From contig NZ_CP040022.1 of NCBI RefSeq assembly GCF_005280275.1, positions 434,001 to 498,000 of the forward strand: DNA of 64,000 bases, given 5' to 3'. The stretch comes from Salinivibrio kushneri. Lineage in GTDB: Bacteria > Pseudomonadota > Gammaproteobacteria > Enterobacterales > Vibrionaceae. A model generated the notes under the pieces. That model saw nothing but the letters and a program-made list of their open reading frames with translations, was not told the DNA's origin and made no database searches. The position numbers and the translations under genes were made by a program. Every line of letters begins with the position of its first letter. The first letter of the stretch is position 1. Below are positions 53,401 through 59,100 of this stretch, piece by piece.

Positions 53401-54298
53401 CGCCTTCTATGTCATTGGCAGACACGGTGCCGACGGTATCGCCAGCCGCAACTGCTTCCTCGGTGACCGTGGTGGCAGAAAATTGCAGCGTAGGCGCATC
53501 GTTGACTGGATTCACGGTAACCGTGATATCAGACGGCGTTTCCGCTTGACCATCAGAAACGATAACCGTGAGGTCAAGGTCGCCATTGAAATTAGGCGGC
53601 GGTGTGATGACGATATTACCAGACTCATCTTCATCGATATCGACATCTGGATTGCCACTGGTGATGGAAGCAATGGTGAGGGTGTCACCATCGGGGTCGT
53701 TGATTTGCTGTAGTATTTGATTCGGTGTCAGCACTAATGGCTGATCCTCATCGGTACTGAAAGTGAGTGATTCGGCACTCGGTGTTTCATTGGTGGCTGC
53801 GGTAGGAAATACAGCGTCAGCACTTGCCAATCTAAGTGCGGTTAGAGCAAAAAGCTGTTCGTCGCTAATGCCAAATCCTGAGCTGGCAAGCCCCTCGGTT
53901 TGAAAGCCTGCAACGATCTCGCCAATACGGCCGTTCGCTTCAATAATCGCCATGGCGGTGATCGCAGACCCAGAGGCTGCCGCACCAGCGGCGGTAGCAG
54001 CATCTTCAATAGCACTGGGATCGTCACCTTGTTGGATGGTTTCAATGATTTCAAGCACATCCTCAGGTAAATCTTGTGCCAGCGTATCGTCTTCGCCTTC
54101 GCCGACAAGCAAGGCGGACAACGCGAGGTTCGCATTGGCACCATTTTCAAGGCGCACTGAAGCTGGCTCGTTGCCGACCGCGGCGAGTAGCTCTCCTGTC
54201 GAAACCGTTTGATTAGCCTCTATTTGACGTACTTGGCCATCAGGCTGAACGGCAGCAACCGTTCCTTGTGTCTCGGTGACTTGTGTCTCTGTCGCCAT
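38426..54298 (-). CDS. Giant LapA-type repeat adhesin (RTX, type I secreted)
   Basis: One unbroken frame of 5290 residues. Domains in order: an N-terminal retention module (about 1-170) with a TAAG site at 102-105; cadherin-like domains (about 175-370); two divergent VCBS repeats; 33 tandem VCBS-type repeats of exactly 103 residues (about residues 582-3980); further cadherin/Ig-like domains; a von Willebrand A domain with MIDAS motif DLSGS; a pre-peptidase-like beta domain; RTX nonapeptides (AGAGDDTL, GGKGDDTL); and a C-terminal type I secretion region. This matches biofilm adhesins that stay anchored in the outer-membrane secretion pore until periplasmic LapG cuts them. The protein is very acidic, as expected for calcium-dependent extenders. 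AAGGAG lies eight bases before the ATG. No LapBCE exporter, LapD or LapG is in the window. Ligand and surface are unknown. Confidence 0.95.
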   Translation of the reverse strand: MATETQVTETQGTVAAVQPDGQVRQIEANQTVSTGELLAAVGNEPASVRLENGANANLALSALLVGEGEDDTLAQDLPEDVLEIIETIQQGDDPSAIEDAATAAGAAASGSAITAMAIIEANGRIGEIVAGFQTEGLASSGFGISDEQLFALTALRLASADAVFPTAATNETPSAESLTFSTDEDQPLVLTPNQILQQINDPDGDTLTIASITSGNPDVDIDEDESGNIVITPPPNFNGDLDLTVIVSDGQAETPSDITVTVNPVNDAPTLQFSATTVTEEAVAAGDTVGTVSANDIEGDVLTLSLTDGGQNYVELQGNNVVLTQAGVDAINNDALDIASLTFTITASDGETSTSQTFTSAVERIDDPASITGDTSGTLSEGEIDGSDGSLIARDAISGALSISDPDDNPTWIDSTQSGQYGEFIFTNGNWTYSADSDAVQSLSEGDIVSENFTVTASDGSTQVIAITITGTNDDPVISGQTRGNVIEDTTLATTGSLSISDADDNNAPSFSDGNVSGQYGELSLVNGTWTYTLDNNSSVIQGLDVGDQVTDTITLTASDNTQQNIVITITGTDDDPDVSGEFVGSVTEGNEGDAPVTATGSITISDVDGDNSPTFANTTETGTYGSLELVNGDWTYTLNQASVQNLDAGDQVTDTITLTASDNTQQDIVITITGSEDGPEVTGEFVGSVTEGDVGDAAVTASGRLSIGDVDDGDAPTFADTTEAGTYGSLELVNGSWTYTLDQSAVQNLDAGDQVTDTITLTASDNTQQDIEITITGSEDAPEVSGEFVGSVTEGDVGDAAVTASGTIAISDVDSDDAPSFADTTEAGTYGSLELVNGNWTYTLDQSAVQNLDAGDQVTDTITLNASDGTPQDIVITITGSEDAPEVSGEFVGSVTEGNEGDAPVTATGTIAISDVDDGDAPTFADATEAGTYGSLELVNGDWTYTLDQSAVQNLDAGDQVTDTITLTASDNTQQDIVITITGSEDAPEVTGSFTGSVTEGDVGDAAVTASGTLSISDVDGDDAPSFADTTEAGTYGSLELVNGDWTYTLDQSSVQNLDAGDQVTDTITLTASDNTQQDIVITISGSEDAPDISGEFVGSVTEGDVGDAAVTATGTIAISDIDGDDAPSFADTTEAGAYGSLELVNGSWTYTLDQSAVQNLDAGDQVTDTITLTASDNTQKDIEITITGSEDDPEVTGEFVGSVTEGDVGDAPVTATGTIAISDVDGDDAPTFADTTEAGTYGSLELVNGSWTYTLDQSAVQNLDADDQVTDTITLTASDNTQQDIEITITGSEDAPEVTGEFVGSVTEGDVGDAPVTASGTLSISDVDGDDNPTFANTTETGTYGSLELVNGDWTYTLDQASVQNLDAGDQVTDTITLTASDNTQQDIVITITGTDDAPDVSGEFVGSVTEGDVGDAAVTATGTLAISDVDDGDAPSFADTTEAGTYGSLGLVNGDWTYTLDQSSVQNLDAGDQITDTITLTASDNTQQDIEITITGSEDAPEVTGSFIGSVTEGNEGDAPVTTTGTIAINDVDGGDAPTFADVSKSGAYGSLELVNGDWTYTLDQTSVQNLDAGDQVTDTITLTASDNTQQDIEITITGSEDAPEVTGEFVGSVTEGNEGDAPVTASGTLSISDVDDGDAPTFADTTEAGTYGSLELVDGNWTYTLDQSAVQDLDAGDQVTDTITLTASDNTQQDIVITITGSEDAPDVTGSFVGSVTEGDVGDAPVTTTGTIAISDIDGDDAPSFADTTEAGTYGSLELVNGSWTYTLDQSAVQNLDAGDQVTDTITLTASDNTQQDIVITITGSEDAPEVTGEFVGSVTEGDVGDAPVTASGTLSISDVDGDDNPTFANTTETGTYGSLELVNGDWTYTLDQSAVQNLDAGDQVKDTITLTASDNTQQDIVITITGTDDAPEVTGEFVGSVTEDNIGDAAVTATGTIAISDIDGDDNPTFTNTKEAGNYGSLELVDGNWTYTLDQASVQDLDAGDQVTDTITLTASDNTQQDIEITITGTDDDPDVTGEFVGSVTEGDVGDAAVTATGTIAISDIDGDDAPSFADTTEAGAYGSLELVNGSWTYTLDQSAVQNLNAGDQVTDTITLNASDGTPQDIVITITGSEDAPEVTGSFVGSVTEGDVGDAAVTATGTLAISDVDDDDAPSFADTTEAGTYGSLELVNGNWTYTLDQSAVQNLDAGDQVTDTITLTASDNTQQDIVITITGTDDAPEVSGEFVGSVTEGDVGDAAVTASGTIAISDVDSDDAPSFADTTEAGTYGSLELVNGNWTYTLDQSAVQNLDAGDQVTDTITLNASDGTPQDIVITITGTDDAPEVTGEFVGSMTEGDVGDAAVTASGTIAISDVDSDDAPSFADTTEAGTYGSLELVNGNWTYTLDQSAVQNLDAGDQVTDTITLNASDGTPQDIVITITGSEDAPEVTGSFVGSVTEGDVGDAPVTATGTIAISDIDGDDAPSFADTTEAGTYGSLELVDGDWTYTLDQASVQDLDAGDQVTDTITLNASDGTPQDIVITITGSEDAPEVTGEFLGSVTEGNEGDAAVTATGSITISDVDGDDAPTFADTTEAGTYGSLELVNGNWTYTLDQSSVQNLDAGDQVTDTITLNASDGTPQDIVITITGSEDAPEVTGEFVGSVTEGDVGDAAVTASGTLSISDVDGDDAPSFADTTASGTYGSLELVNGNWTYTLDQSAVQDLDAGDQVTDTITLNASDGTPQDIVITITGSEDAPEVTGEFLGSVTEGNEGDAAVTATGSITISDVDGDDAPTFADTTEAGTYGSLELVDGNWTYTLDQSAVQDLDAGDQVTDTITLTASDNTQQDIVITITGTDDDPDVTGEFVGSVTEGDVGDAPVTATGTITISDIDGDDTPTFADTTEAGTYGSLELVNGSWTYTLDQSAVQNLDAGDQVTDTITLTASDNTQQDIVITITGTDDDPDVSGEFVGSVTEGNEGDPPVTATGTIAISDIDGDDAPSFADTTETGTYGSIELVDGTWTYTLDQSAVQDLDAGDQVTDTITLTASDNTQQDIVITITGSEDAPDVSGEFVGSVTEGNIGDAPVTATGTITISDVDGDNSPTFANTTETGTYGSLELVNGDWTYTLNQASVQNLDAGDQVTDTITLTASDNTQQDIVITITGTDDAPEVSGSFTGSVTEGNEGDASVTATGTIAITDVDDGDAPSFADTTEAGTYGSLELVNGDWTYILDQASVQDLDAGDQITDTITLTASDNTQQDIVITITGTDDDPDVTGEFVGSVTEGDVGDAPVTATGTITISDIDGDDTPTFADTTEAGTYGSLELVNGSWTYTLDQSAVQNLDAGDQVTDTITLTASDNTQQDIEITITGSEDAPEVSGEFVGSVTEGNEGDAAVTATGTIAINDIDGDDAPSFADTTETGTYGSLELVNGNWTYTLDQSAVQNLDTGDQVTDTITLTASDNTQQDIEITITGSEDAPEVTGEFVGSMTEGDVGDAPVTATGSITISDIDGDDAPSFADTTETGTYGSLELVDGNWTYTLDQASVQDLDAGDQVTDTITLNASDGTPQDIVITITGSEDAPEVTGSFVGSVTEGDVGDAPVTATGTIAISDIDGDDAPSFADTTASGTYGSLELVNGNWTYTLDQSSVQNLDAGDQVTDTITLNASDGTPQDIVITITGSEDAPEVTGEFVGSVTEGDVGDAAVTASGTLSISDVDGDDNPTFANTTEAGTYGSLDLVDGDWTYTLDQTSVQNLDAGDQVTDTITLTASDNTQQDIVITITGTDDDPDVSGEFVGSVTEGNEGDAPVTATGSITISDVDGDDAPTFADTTEAGTYGSLELVDGTWTYTLDQSAVQDLDAGDQVTDTITLTASDNTQQDIVITITGSEDAPDVSGEFVGSVTEGDVGDAAVTATGTLAISDVDDGDAPSFADVTQAGNYGSLELVNGDWTYTLDQTSVQNLDAGDQVTDTITLTATNGVPQDIAITITGSNDAPTLAQAVSTQNLQEDFVSYTIDLNTVFSDIDSNDTLSFDVANVPSGVSVSVDASGIATISSVADWSGTETVSFRATDTQNASLTHDVTFNVEGVATAPTLTVSRGDQSLTYIDNTGQISATDPGAGGSRAILSPLTISGTANEAGETLTYRISGLPDDAVLSAGTKEASTGDWLLTDAQLSGLNLASPADMTGVTLSITAISTDGTDQASTTAMLNLENDSFALTEGQTTSITSANGLISNDADTQATVTRVATNTSQGESGNSEVVIGPATIATALGGSITVSADGSFTYTAPAVNHAGGGQVYDSFSYQSSENGEWTTVTFDVSDSAPVAHDDSDSVASAASTGGNVITAGAGADTLGADTTTVTAVSFNGTTYAVNGSTVIATSQGQLTIQSDGSYVYQSLVASATDASTLDDEVFTYTLTDSDGDISQAQLTVGHDNNTQLNADIASVSEQGLVSNDNSHSTQGNLLDNDTGIGTNVALDQVNGQSFGSDGVLTLTTASGTLTVYNQDNSQGYRAGDYTYTLNSATSGDNVSEAFTYTTYDPTAATAYRSSAFTVNVQDDTPTSDNIESALYATAESSSTFNLILTVDLSGSMADPVDPSDPDSPTRMEVTKAALKSMVEEYDKLGDLNIQVVSFSSEAQSSGWILNDVNSALDAIEGLYAGGATRYDNALNEIINTVDTSGTSADKTISYFISDGIPNDDFENNTSLQSAWQNYISAQGIDESFSVGVGDGITTSPLTPIAASSSGNTSDNVLLVTDENELAYSLLQTIKSGQVSGGMVLMDDEGNTVSLFGADDGYISALTLDGQTYNYDPATDSAQQTFETAKGGILTINFNTGEYDYRVAVDRDILNEQEQIALTLTDNDGDTSDVNVAIDLYYEARLDANHDIVITNVHDGSPIVIPGLALTHNDIPSMDSTITATSNGVQGSVTGTDDVTFTPDSAMNTQAFLDPIGNDSKFIAESELGDYAGSFAQAQSLDRGKFGTMTQEVWPHIDVGNFGANAALTGTVQNGTDSDMTKMDLYQNESLLFDDDNWTNNLSVRVYDENQQLLDTLNPDTGSNSFTAGQQGTYYFEVVSNNILNTTESYDIYLTLDSANAVLPEPEHQFEYTSSNGSYIDSALVDIIAIDEQTLEGTYQSEVLAAGAGDDTLIGNAGDDSLLGNHGDDTLDGGLGDDLLIGGKGDDTLTGGLGSDTFAFLSGDQGSVGAEAVDRITEFDVQKDTLALSELLIDEDQAGESLEDYLTLEDNDQGEATLYIASAGDNQIDQHVVFENLSVADMASAYEIDMSGLSSQELSASVIDAMIQQNKLMTD
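38775..38945 (-). repeat. RTX calcium-binding nonapeptide block
   Basis: About six consecutive GGxGxDxLx-type units (AGAGDDTLI, GNAGDDSLL, GNHGDDTLD, GGLGDDLLI, GGKGDDTLT, GGLGSDTFA) near the C terminus of the adhesin. Such blocks fold on calcium outside the cell and accompany a C-terminal type I secretion signal. Confidence 0.92.
40050..40630 (-). other. von Willebrand factor A domain within the adhesin
   Basis: The segment opens FNLILTVDLSGSM, the MIDAS metal site DxSxS, followed by GGATRYDNALNEII (the MIDAS threonine) and TISYFISDGIPNDD (the MIDAS aspartate). All three MIDAS elements are present, so metal-dependent ligand binding is plausible. It lies between the repeat array and the RTX block, where the ligand-binding domains of LapA-type adhesins usually sit. 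Confidence 0.85.
42359..52555 (-). repeat. 33 tandem VCBS-type repeats, 309 bases each
   Basis: Counting each unit from its (E/S)F(V/T/I/L)GS(V/M)TE opening gives 33 copies. First to last base spans 10197 bases, exactly 33 x 309, so there is no insertion or deletion in any copy. The unit core is ISD(V/I)DGDDAPSFAD, YGSLELVNG, WTYTLDQ, VQ(N/D)LDAGDQVTDTITL. Two classes of unit end are seen: TASDNTQQDI and NASDGTPQDI. Nucleotide identity between copies is high, with mosaic variation. Confidence 0.97.
53984..53995 (-). other. LapG-type cleavage motif (TAAG) in the adhesin retention module
   Basis: Residues 102-105 of the adhesin read TAAG, followed by AA and preceded by a helical segment. Position and sequence match the dialanine site cut by LapG in LapA of Pseudomonas fluorescens (near residue 108). 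This is inference from motif and position. Confidence 0.75.
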
Positions 54299-54479
54299 GC
54301 TGTCGGCTCCTTCGGTAACTGCATTGTGCCAACGCGTTGTTTTTGAATGATTTACATTCTTTTGTCAACTTGTTAGGTGCAGCTTGGCGCATTATCGATA
54401 CATATACCCTCTGTAAATATAGTTGATAGTTTGCAGAGAAGAGCAAAATTTGCGGGTTTGGTCATACTCGAGTAGTGCT

Positions 54480-54506
54480 TAAAAAGCCCTTGTCGAGACA
54501 AGGGCT
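54480..54506 (-). terminator. Terminator of phoX
   Basis: On the minus strand, AGCCCTTGT pairs with ACAAGGGCT around a four-base loop and is followed by TTTTT. It lies about 55 bases after the phoX stop and upstream of the adhesin gene, separating the two transcripts. Confidence 0.9.
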
Positions 54507-54560
54507 GAGTGGTGTTGGTTAAATAGCGCGCGAACGGGAGTGTATCGCCGCGGAGGGCTG

Positions 54561-56432
54561 TTAGGTCCCGATTACGCCACCGTCGTCTTTGGTGATCATG
54601 ATAACCGAAGAGCGAGGAATGCCGTCACCGCCTGCAGGGAAGTGCGCGCCTGGATGTTGCACGCCCACAAACATAGTGCGTGAGTCGGGCGTAAAGGTCA
54701 GTCCTGTGATCTCGCATGATGTAGGCCCGGTGAGGAAGCGACGAATTTCCCCCGTTTGCGTGTCGGCACAGAGCATTTGGTTATTGCCCATGCCAGCAAA
54801 GTCGCCCTCGTTGGAGTAATCGCCGTCGGTTTGGATCCAAAGACGTCCTGCGCGATCAAAGCCGATACCATCTGGGCTGTTAAACATATTGTCTTTGTTG
54901 ATGTTATCGGTACCTGCCATTAATCCAGATTGCTTCTCGGGGTGGCCGGCCATCACGAAGATGTCCCACTCAAAGGTCGCCTGAGTATGGTCGCCTTGGG
55001 TCGGTGCCCAGCGAATAATATGACCATACGGGTTTTTGGTGCGTGGGTTGGCCGCATTTAATGGCTGGCTGTCTTTCACGCCGCGGTGTTTGTTATTGGT
55101 GAGGGTGCAGAAAACATGTTTGTTGTCGGCGTGCACGGCGACCCACTCTGGGCGGTCCATGGTGGTCGCCCCCACTTGCGTCGCGGCTTCGCGGGCAAAA
55201 ATGAGCACGCTAGCTTGATCAGGAAAGCCGTTCTCTGGCGTTAGGCCATTTTTACCAAAGGTGAGCTCTAACCACTCTCCTTGGCCTTTTAGCTCGTCGT
55301 CGCTGCCAGTAAATTTGGCGACATATAAGGTGCCATTTTCGAGCAAATCGCGATTAGCACGACCTTTACTCGGATCGTATTTTCCTTCAGAGACAAATTT
55401 ATACAGGTGCTCGCCACGTTCATCATCGCCCATATACACAACGACATGACCATCATCATTGACCGTTAGCGCGGCATTTTCGTGCTTAAATCGACCCAGT
55501 GCACTGCGCTTTTTCGGGGTTGAGTTGGGATCCATAGGATCAATTTCGACCACCCAGCCAAAGCGGTGAGGTTCATTAGGATGCTTGGCGACATCAAAGC
55601 GCTCGTCGTGTTTATACCAGTCGTATCCCCAATCACTATCGCTGATACCGTAGCGCTGATAGGTTTTGCCTAAGGTAACGGTTTTTTCGCTGGCAAAATA
55701 GCCGTTGAAGTTCTCTTCGCAGGTGAGATAGGTGCCCCAAGGCGTTTCGCCGTTGGCACAATTGTTAAAGGTGCCGAGGATCTTCTGACCCGAGGGGTCA
55801 GCCGCGGTTTTAAGCAATGAGTGGCTGGCAGCAGGACCTGTCATTGCCATTTCTGTATACGCGGTAATACGGCGGTTTAAGCGGCCTTGTGGATTCACTA
55901 CCCAACGACCATCGACTTTTTTGAGCTCAACCAAGGAGACACCGTGCGCTGCTTGTGATTTACGCGCATCATCGGCTGAGATGTTTTCTCCACTGTGCGT
56001 AAACAAATACTCATCGTTGATGTACTCGTTATTGACCGCGAGCAAGGCGCGATCATTGGCGAGCGGGAAAAATGTCATGCCATCATTATTGTCGCCAAAC
56101 TGCTGCGCTTGCGCATCGGCGTTGTTTTGTTGAGAAAACGCAGGGGCATTGGCAAAAATAGGATCTCCCCAAGACACAAGTACATCTGCCTTATAACCCG
56201 CAGGGACGCTGACTGTATCAGCGGTTGAGGTGGGGATGGCTTCAAACCCAAGCAGTTCACTTTTGCTCATGCTGCCAGCCACGGCCTTTGCGACAGGGTT
56301 AGCGGCAAAAAAAGCGACTGTACTGGCTGCGCCCGCGCCTTGTAAAAAGCGGCGACGACTGACGGCGGCATCAATAAAGCGATTGAATTCGGGTTCTGCG
56401 TCCAGCGGACGTTGGTCAATATGCTTGCTCAC
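54561..56432 (-). CDS. phoX: PhoX-family alkaline phosphatase, Tat-exported
   Basis: A 623-residue periplasmic or secreted phosphatase that releases phosphate from organic esters. The Tat signal is SRRRFLQGAGAAS, followed by a hydrophobic run ending near AVAG. The PhoX/DUF839 core has NCANGETPWGTYLTCEENF, with the iron-ligand cysteine, and SPDGIGFDRAGRLWIQTDGD near the C terminus. PhoX uses iron and calcium rather than zinc. I start at the GTG at 56432, with AAGGAA nine bases upstream; an ATG at 56501 would add 23 residues ahead of the signal. Three Pho-box heptamers lie upstream, so phosphate starvation should induce it. A terminator follows. Confidence 0.93.
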   Translation of the reverse strand: MSKHIDQRPLDAEPEFNRFIDAAVSRRRFLQGAGAASTVAFFAANPVAKAVAGSMSKSELLGFEAIPTSTADTVSVPAGYKADVLVSWGDPIFANAPAFSQQNNADAQAQQFGDNNDGMTFFPLANDRALLAVNNEYINDEYLFTHSGENISADDARKSQAAHGVSLVELKKVDGRWVVNPQGRLNRRITAYTEMAMTGPAASHSLLKTAADPSGQKILGTFNNCANGETPWGTYLTCEENFNGYFASEKTVTLGKTYQRYGISDSDWGYDWYKHDERFDVAKHPNEPHRFGWVVEIDPMDPNSTPKKRSALGRFKHENAALTVNDDGHVVVYMGDDERGEHLYKFVSEGKYDPSKGRANRDLLENGTLYVAKFTGSDDELKGQGEWLELTFGKNGLTPENGFPDQASVLIFAREAATQVGATTMDRPEWVAVHADNKHVFCTLTNNKHRGVKDSQPLNAANPRTKNPYGHIIRWAPTQGDHTQATFEWDIFVMAGHPEKQSGLMAGTDNINKDNMFNSPDGIGFDRAGRLWIQTDGDYSNEGDFAGMGNNQMLCADTQTGEIRRFLTGPTSCEITGLTFTPDSRTMFVGVQHPGAHFPAGGDGIPRSSVIMITKDDGGVIGT

Positions 56433-56530
56433 GACAATTCTTCCTTTCTGTTCGTTATCGTATTTATGATTTAGGTGATAGCGATGCGCTAGAAAGTACA
56501 TCGCAAAGTCGGTCGAAAGTGTGGCGAGGC

Positions 56531-56573
56531 AATATGAAAACGCGGTGACTACTGGGTGACAGTCTTGGGACAG
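56531..56573 (-). promoter_or_regulatory. Pho box (three heptamers) and -10 element of phoX
   Basis: On the minus strand three heptamers CTGTCCC, CTGTCAC and TAGTCAC follow each other at an exact 11-base period (positions 56567-56573, 56556-56562, 56545-56551), the spacing of PhoB half-sites. Eight bases after the last is CATATT (56531-56536), which fits a -10 element in a PhoB-dependent promoter where the Pho box replaces the -35. Confidence 0.8.
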
Positions 56574-56619
56574 TGAAGGAAGCTGGTATCAAGATCACGT
56601 ATTGGTTGGTACAGACAAA

Positions 56620-57471
56620 TTAGTGTTGGTCAAAGTAATCTTTGCGTCGGATGTATTTATCCATGTAGTGATAAGCGATGGGGCGTGCGAGCCAGCTAAA
56701 TAAAACCCGCAGCACGCGAATCAGTGACGACGTGTCGGTATAGATTTTGTTTTCATGTAGCCATAGAAGCCGACCGACATGCCAATACAGCAAAGGAATA
56801 CCGGGTAAGAAGGTAATAATGTCGACATCACAACAGATACGGTAGGTTTTGGTGTGAAAAGGATAGTGCTGCTTAAAGCGCCACATACCGGCAGCGGGTT
56901 GACCAAAGGTGACGATGCGTTTAATAGCACTGCCCATCTGTGGTTGAAGCATCGCCGCGGCAAGGACCGCCATCGCGCCGCCTGACGAGTGGCCAATAAA
57001 AGAGACTTTTTTGTTGGCCTGGACCAAAGGGGAAAGGGCGGAGCAGAGTTTATCGAGCACCGTATTGCCGTCTAAGGAAGCCATATCCGCGGCATGTGCG
57101 ACATCAGCAAACTGGCTGGTGGTCATTGCTTGGTAACGACGTTTGTGCTGTTGCCATGGCAAACTTTTTTGTGTCAGTAAGTAGTGAAACCCCCAGTGTA
57201 CGCAACAATAAGCGTTAGCCATGCGAATACGCTTAGGACCACAGGCACAATTTACCAGCCAGTCCCACAAGGTTTGCGAGCCGCGAAATACCACCACCAC
57301 ATCGTCATCATCTCGCCATAGCACGCGAATAATACAACGCCCCCAGCGATCGTAAATATCGCGTCGCCCACTCGGACTGAAGCCGTACTGCGTGTGATTA
57401 AAATAGGCAGGATAAGAGGCGCGGCATAAAATGGCATACCGCTCGTATTGATACCGCTTTAGTCGCTTCAT
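56620..57471 (-). CDS. Class 3 lipase-like alpha/beta hydrolase
   Basis: A 283-residue protein of the fungal lipase-like (class 3) family. The nucleophile elbow is FIGHSSGGAMAVLAAAM near residue 160. VVVVFRGSQTLWDWLVN supplies the oxyanion region, and RIVTFGQPAAGMWRF then DVDIITFLPG contains the likely catalytic aspartate. No signal peptide is evident, so it may act in the cytoplasm or at the membrane. The start lies in a basic N terminus (MKRLKRYQYERYAILCR). It is upstream of phoX on the same strand, but phoX has its own promoter, so a functional link is not required. The substrate is unknown. Confidence 0.82.
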   Translation of the reverse strand: MKRLKRYQYERYAILCRASYPAYFNHTQYGFSPSGRRDIYDRWGRCIIRVLWRDDDDVVVVFRGSQTLWDWLVNCACGPKRIRMANAYCCVHWGFHYLLTQKSLPWQQHKRRYQAMTTSQFADVAHAADMASLDGNTVLDKLCSALSPLVQANKKVSFIGHSSGGAMAVLAAAMLQPQMGSAIKRIVTFGQPAAGMWRFKQHYPFHTKTYRICCDVDIITFLPGIPLLYWHVGRLLWLHENKIYTDTSSLIRVLRVLFSWLARPIAYHYMDKYIRRKDYFDQH

Positions 57472-57592
57472 GGTGAACCTTGTGTCATCGTCATGGGCCT
57501 AGGCTAGCGAATAAACGTGACGAAATAGCGAAAGCAGTGTGTGATTATCAATCAGTCGATAGCTGAGATCTCTGGGCGTGGCCAAGGCATGA

Positions 57593-58093
57593 CTAATAAT
57601 TAGTAAGAAAAGGCTCGAGATGTGTATCGTAAGTCAGGGCCTGGATTGGCCCTCGGTGCGTGATCAAAAATTCCGCATTGGTGCAATTCCCGACACCGAT
57701 AATGACTTGTACCAGCAAACGTAAGTCCCTTAACCAACGTTGCGACTGCTCTTGGCTCCAATCGTCACGATACAGGCTCATGTGATAGTCCACCCACCAG
57801 TAGGCACCACGAATAAAGGCCTTCATCACTGATTCAGCCGCCAAAATTTGCTCGGCAGTCCCAGAGAAATCAAAATCAGGCGAAATGGGCTTGCCTTGTG
57901 TAAAGGCCACATAATTGCGGCAATGACGGAATAATGCGAGCTGAAGCCCTGCAGCGGAGTCGTAGTGGGTAAGCGCCAATGTGGTCACGGGGAGGTGTTT
58001 AATTGACCGACGGAATAACGCGGCAGTGCGCTTCCCGGGCATAAGGTGCTCAATCGCATAAAACAAATCTAGACTGATAAGCTGATTACTCAA
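57593..58093 (-). CDS. Hypothetical protein with faint phycobilisome-like resemblance
   Basis: A 166-residue helical protein without signal or membrane segment. I do not firmly recognise it. The stretch SQRWLRDLRLLVQVIIGVGNCTNAEFLI resembles the helix E-F region of phycobiliproteins (CLRDxxxxLRYVxYxxxxG), but the chromophore cysteine position is tryptophan. That would make it a globin-fold relative without bilin, if the resemblance is real. The start codon is TTG with GAAGAG five bases upstream; no ATG suits. It lies between the lipase and an orphan solute-binding protein gene, all on the minus strand with gaps of about 100 bases. Confidence 0.55.
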   Translation of the reverse strand: MSNQLISLDLFYAIEHLMPGKRTAALFRRSIKHLPVTTLALTHYDSAAGLQLALFRHCRNYVAFTQGKPISPDFDFSGTAEQILAAESVMKAFIRGAYWWVDYHMSLYRDDWSQEQSQRWLRDLRLLVQVIIGVGNCTNAEFLITHRGPIQALTYDTHLEPFLTNY

Positions 58094-58190
58094 AGCAACT
58101 CTTCTCTAACTGATTCAACCGACTCATCCTGCCTGAAATGGCGCGTAGAGTATACAGTACTACGGACTGAAAGGAAGCAATAAACCTTCA

Positions 58191-58925
58191 TTACTCAAGC
58201 CCATAACGCGCTTTCAGCTCAGTGACCTTGGCATGATTATCGGCTAAAAATTGGTTAAATTCTTTAATCAGTTTTGGATAGTGAATCGTCGAAAGGTGGT
58301 GTGTTCCTTTCACATGTGGGAGGGCATCATCAAATTTGACGGAGCCTTTTTTTAGCCCCATTTGGTCAAGATAAAACTGTGCGACGTCAATATTGGTATA
58401 GCCTCCATCAACGCGACCACTAATGACTTTCATTAACAGCGAATCATATTGATAGCTTTCATCAACACGTATTTTCCCTGCGTTGATGCGAGATTGATAA
58501 GGATGAGGTGTGAAGCCAGTAACGGTACCGAGTAAACGGAATTCATCCAAAGGCCGGCCATAATATTGGTCAATGACCATGACGCCATTCGTATAGCTCA
58601 CCACAGAATCACTGTATGTGACACTGGCTTTCTTTTTAATTTTTTGCCCCCAATCTGGACTGTCGGGATATTTTAGATCAAAGGCGCCTTCAACAAATCG
58701 ACGATCGAGCCGTCTTAACGGTAGCGCTTTATAAACGAAACGGTAGTGATATTCATTGGCAAACATATCCAAAAGCTCTCGGTTAAAGCCAGAATAGTTG
58801 CGATTAGAATAGGCTGAATACGGGTAATACTGTGAAAAACTCTGTACGCCAACCACATACGTGGTCTTAGCGCTCACCGGCCATGTAACCGCTAATGTTA
58901 ACAGTAACGCCCATAGTCCTTTCAT
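58191..58925 (-). CDS. Periplasmic solute-binding protein (family 3)
   Basis: A 244-residue extracellular solute-binding protein of the amino acid type. The signal peptide is MKGLWALLLTLAVTWPVSA, cleaved before KTTYVVG. The body contains the type 2 periplasmic binding features (YSGFNRELLDMFANEYHYRFVYKALPLRRLD, then VDGGYTNIDVAQFYL). No permease or ATPase gene is adjacent, so it may serve a distant transporter or a signalling receptor. I start at the ATG at 58925; a GTG four codons earlier abuts the AAGGGG ribosome site too closely. The ligand is unknown. Confidence 0.82.
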   Translation of the reverse strand: MKGLWALLLTLAVTWPVSAKTTYVVGVQSFSQYYPYSAYSNRNYSGFNRELLDMFANEYHYRFVYKALPLRRLDRRFVEGAFDLKYPDSPDWGQKIKKKASVTYSDSVVSYTNGVMVIDQYYGRPLDEFRLLGTVTGFTPHPYQSRINAGKIRVDESYQYDSLLMKVISGRVDGGYTNIDVAQFYLDQMGLKKGSVKFDDALPHVKGTHHLSTIHYPKLIKEFNQFLADNHAKVTELKARYGLE

Positions 58926-59100
58926 CACTGACTTCACCCCTTACCATTTCTACCTCTCTTCATTGTAGCCATTGCGTTTAAACCTGTCTTTGAACCTTAT
59001 TCTGTTATTTTACAACACCCACTTTCATGCCTTTTTTCTTCCGACGCCTTGGTGTTGAGGAATCATTCGGTTATCGGTCACATTTTACCCAAAAAAAATT

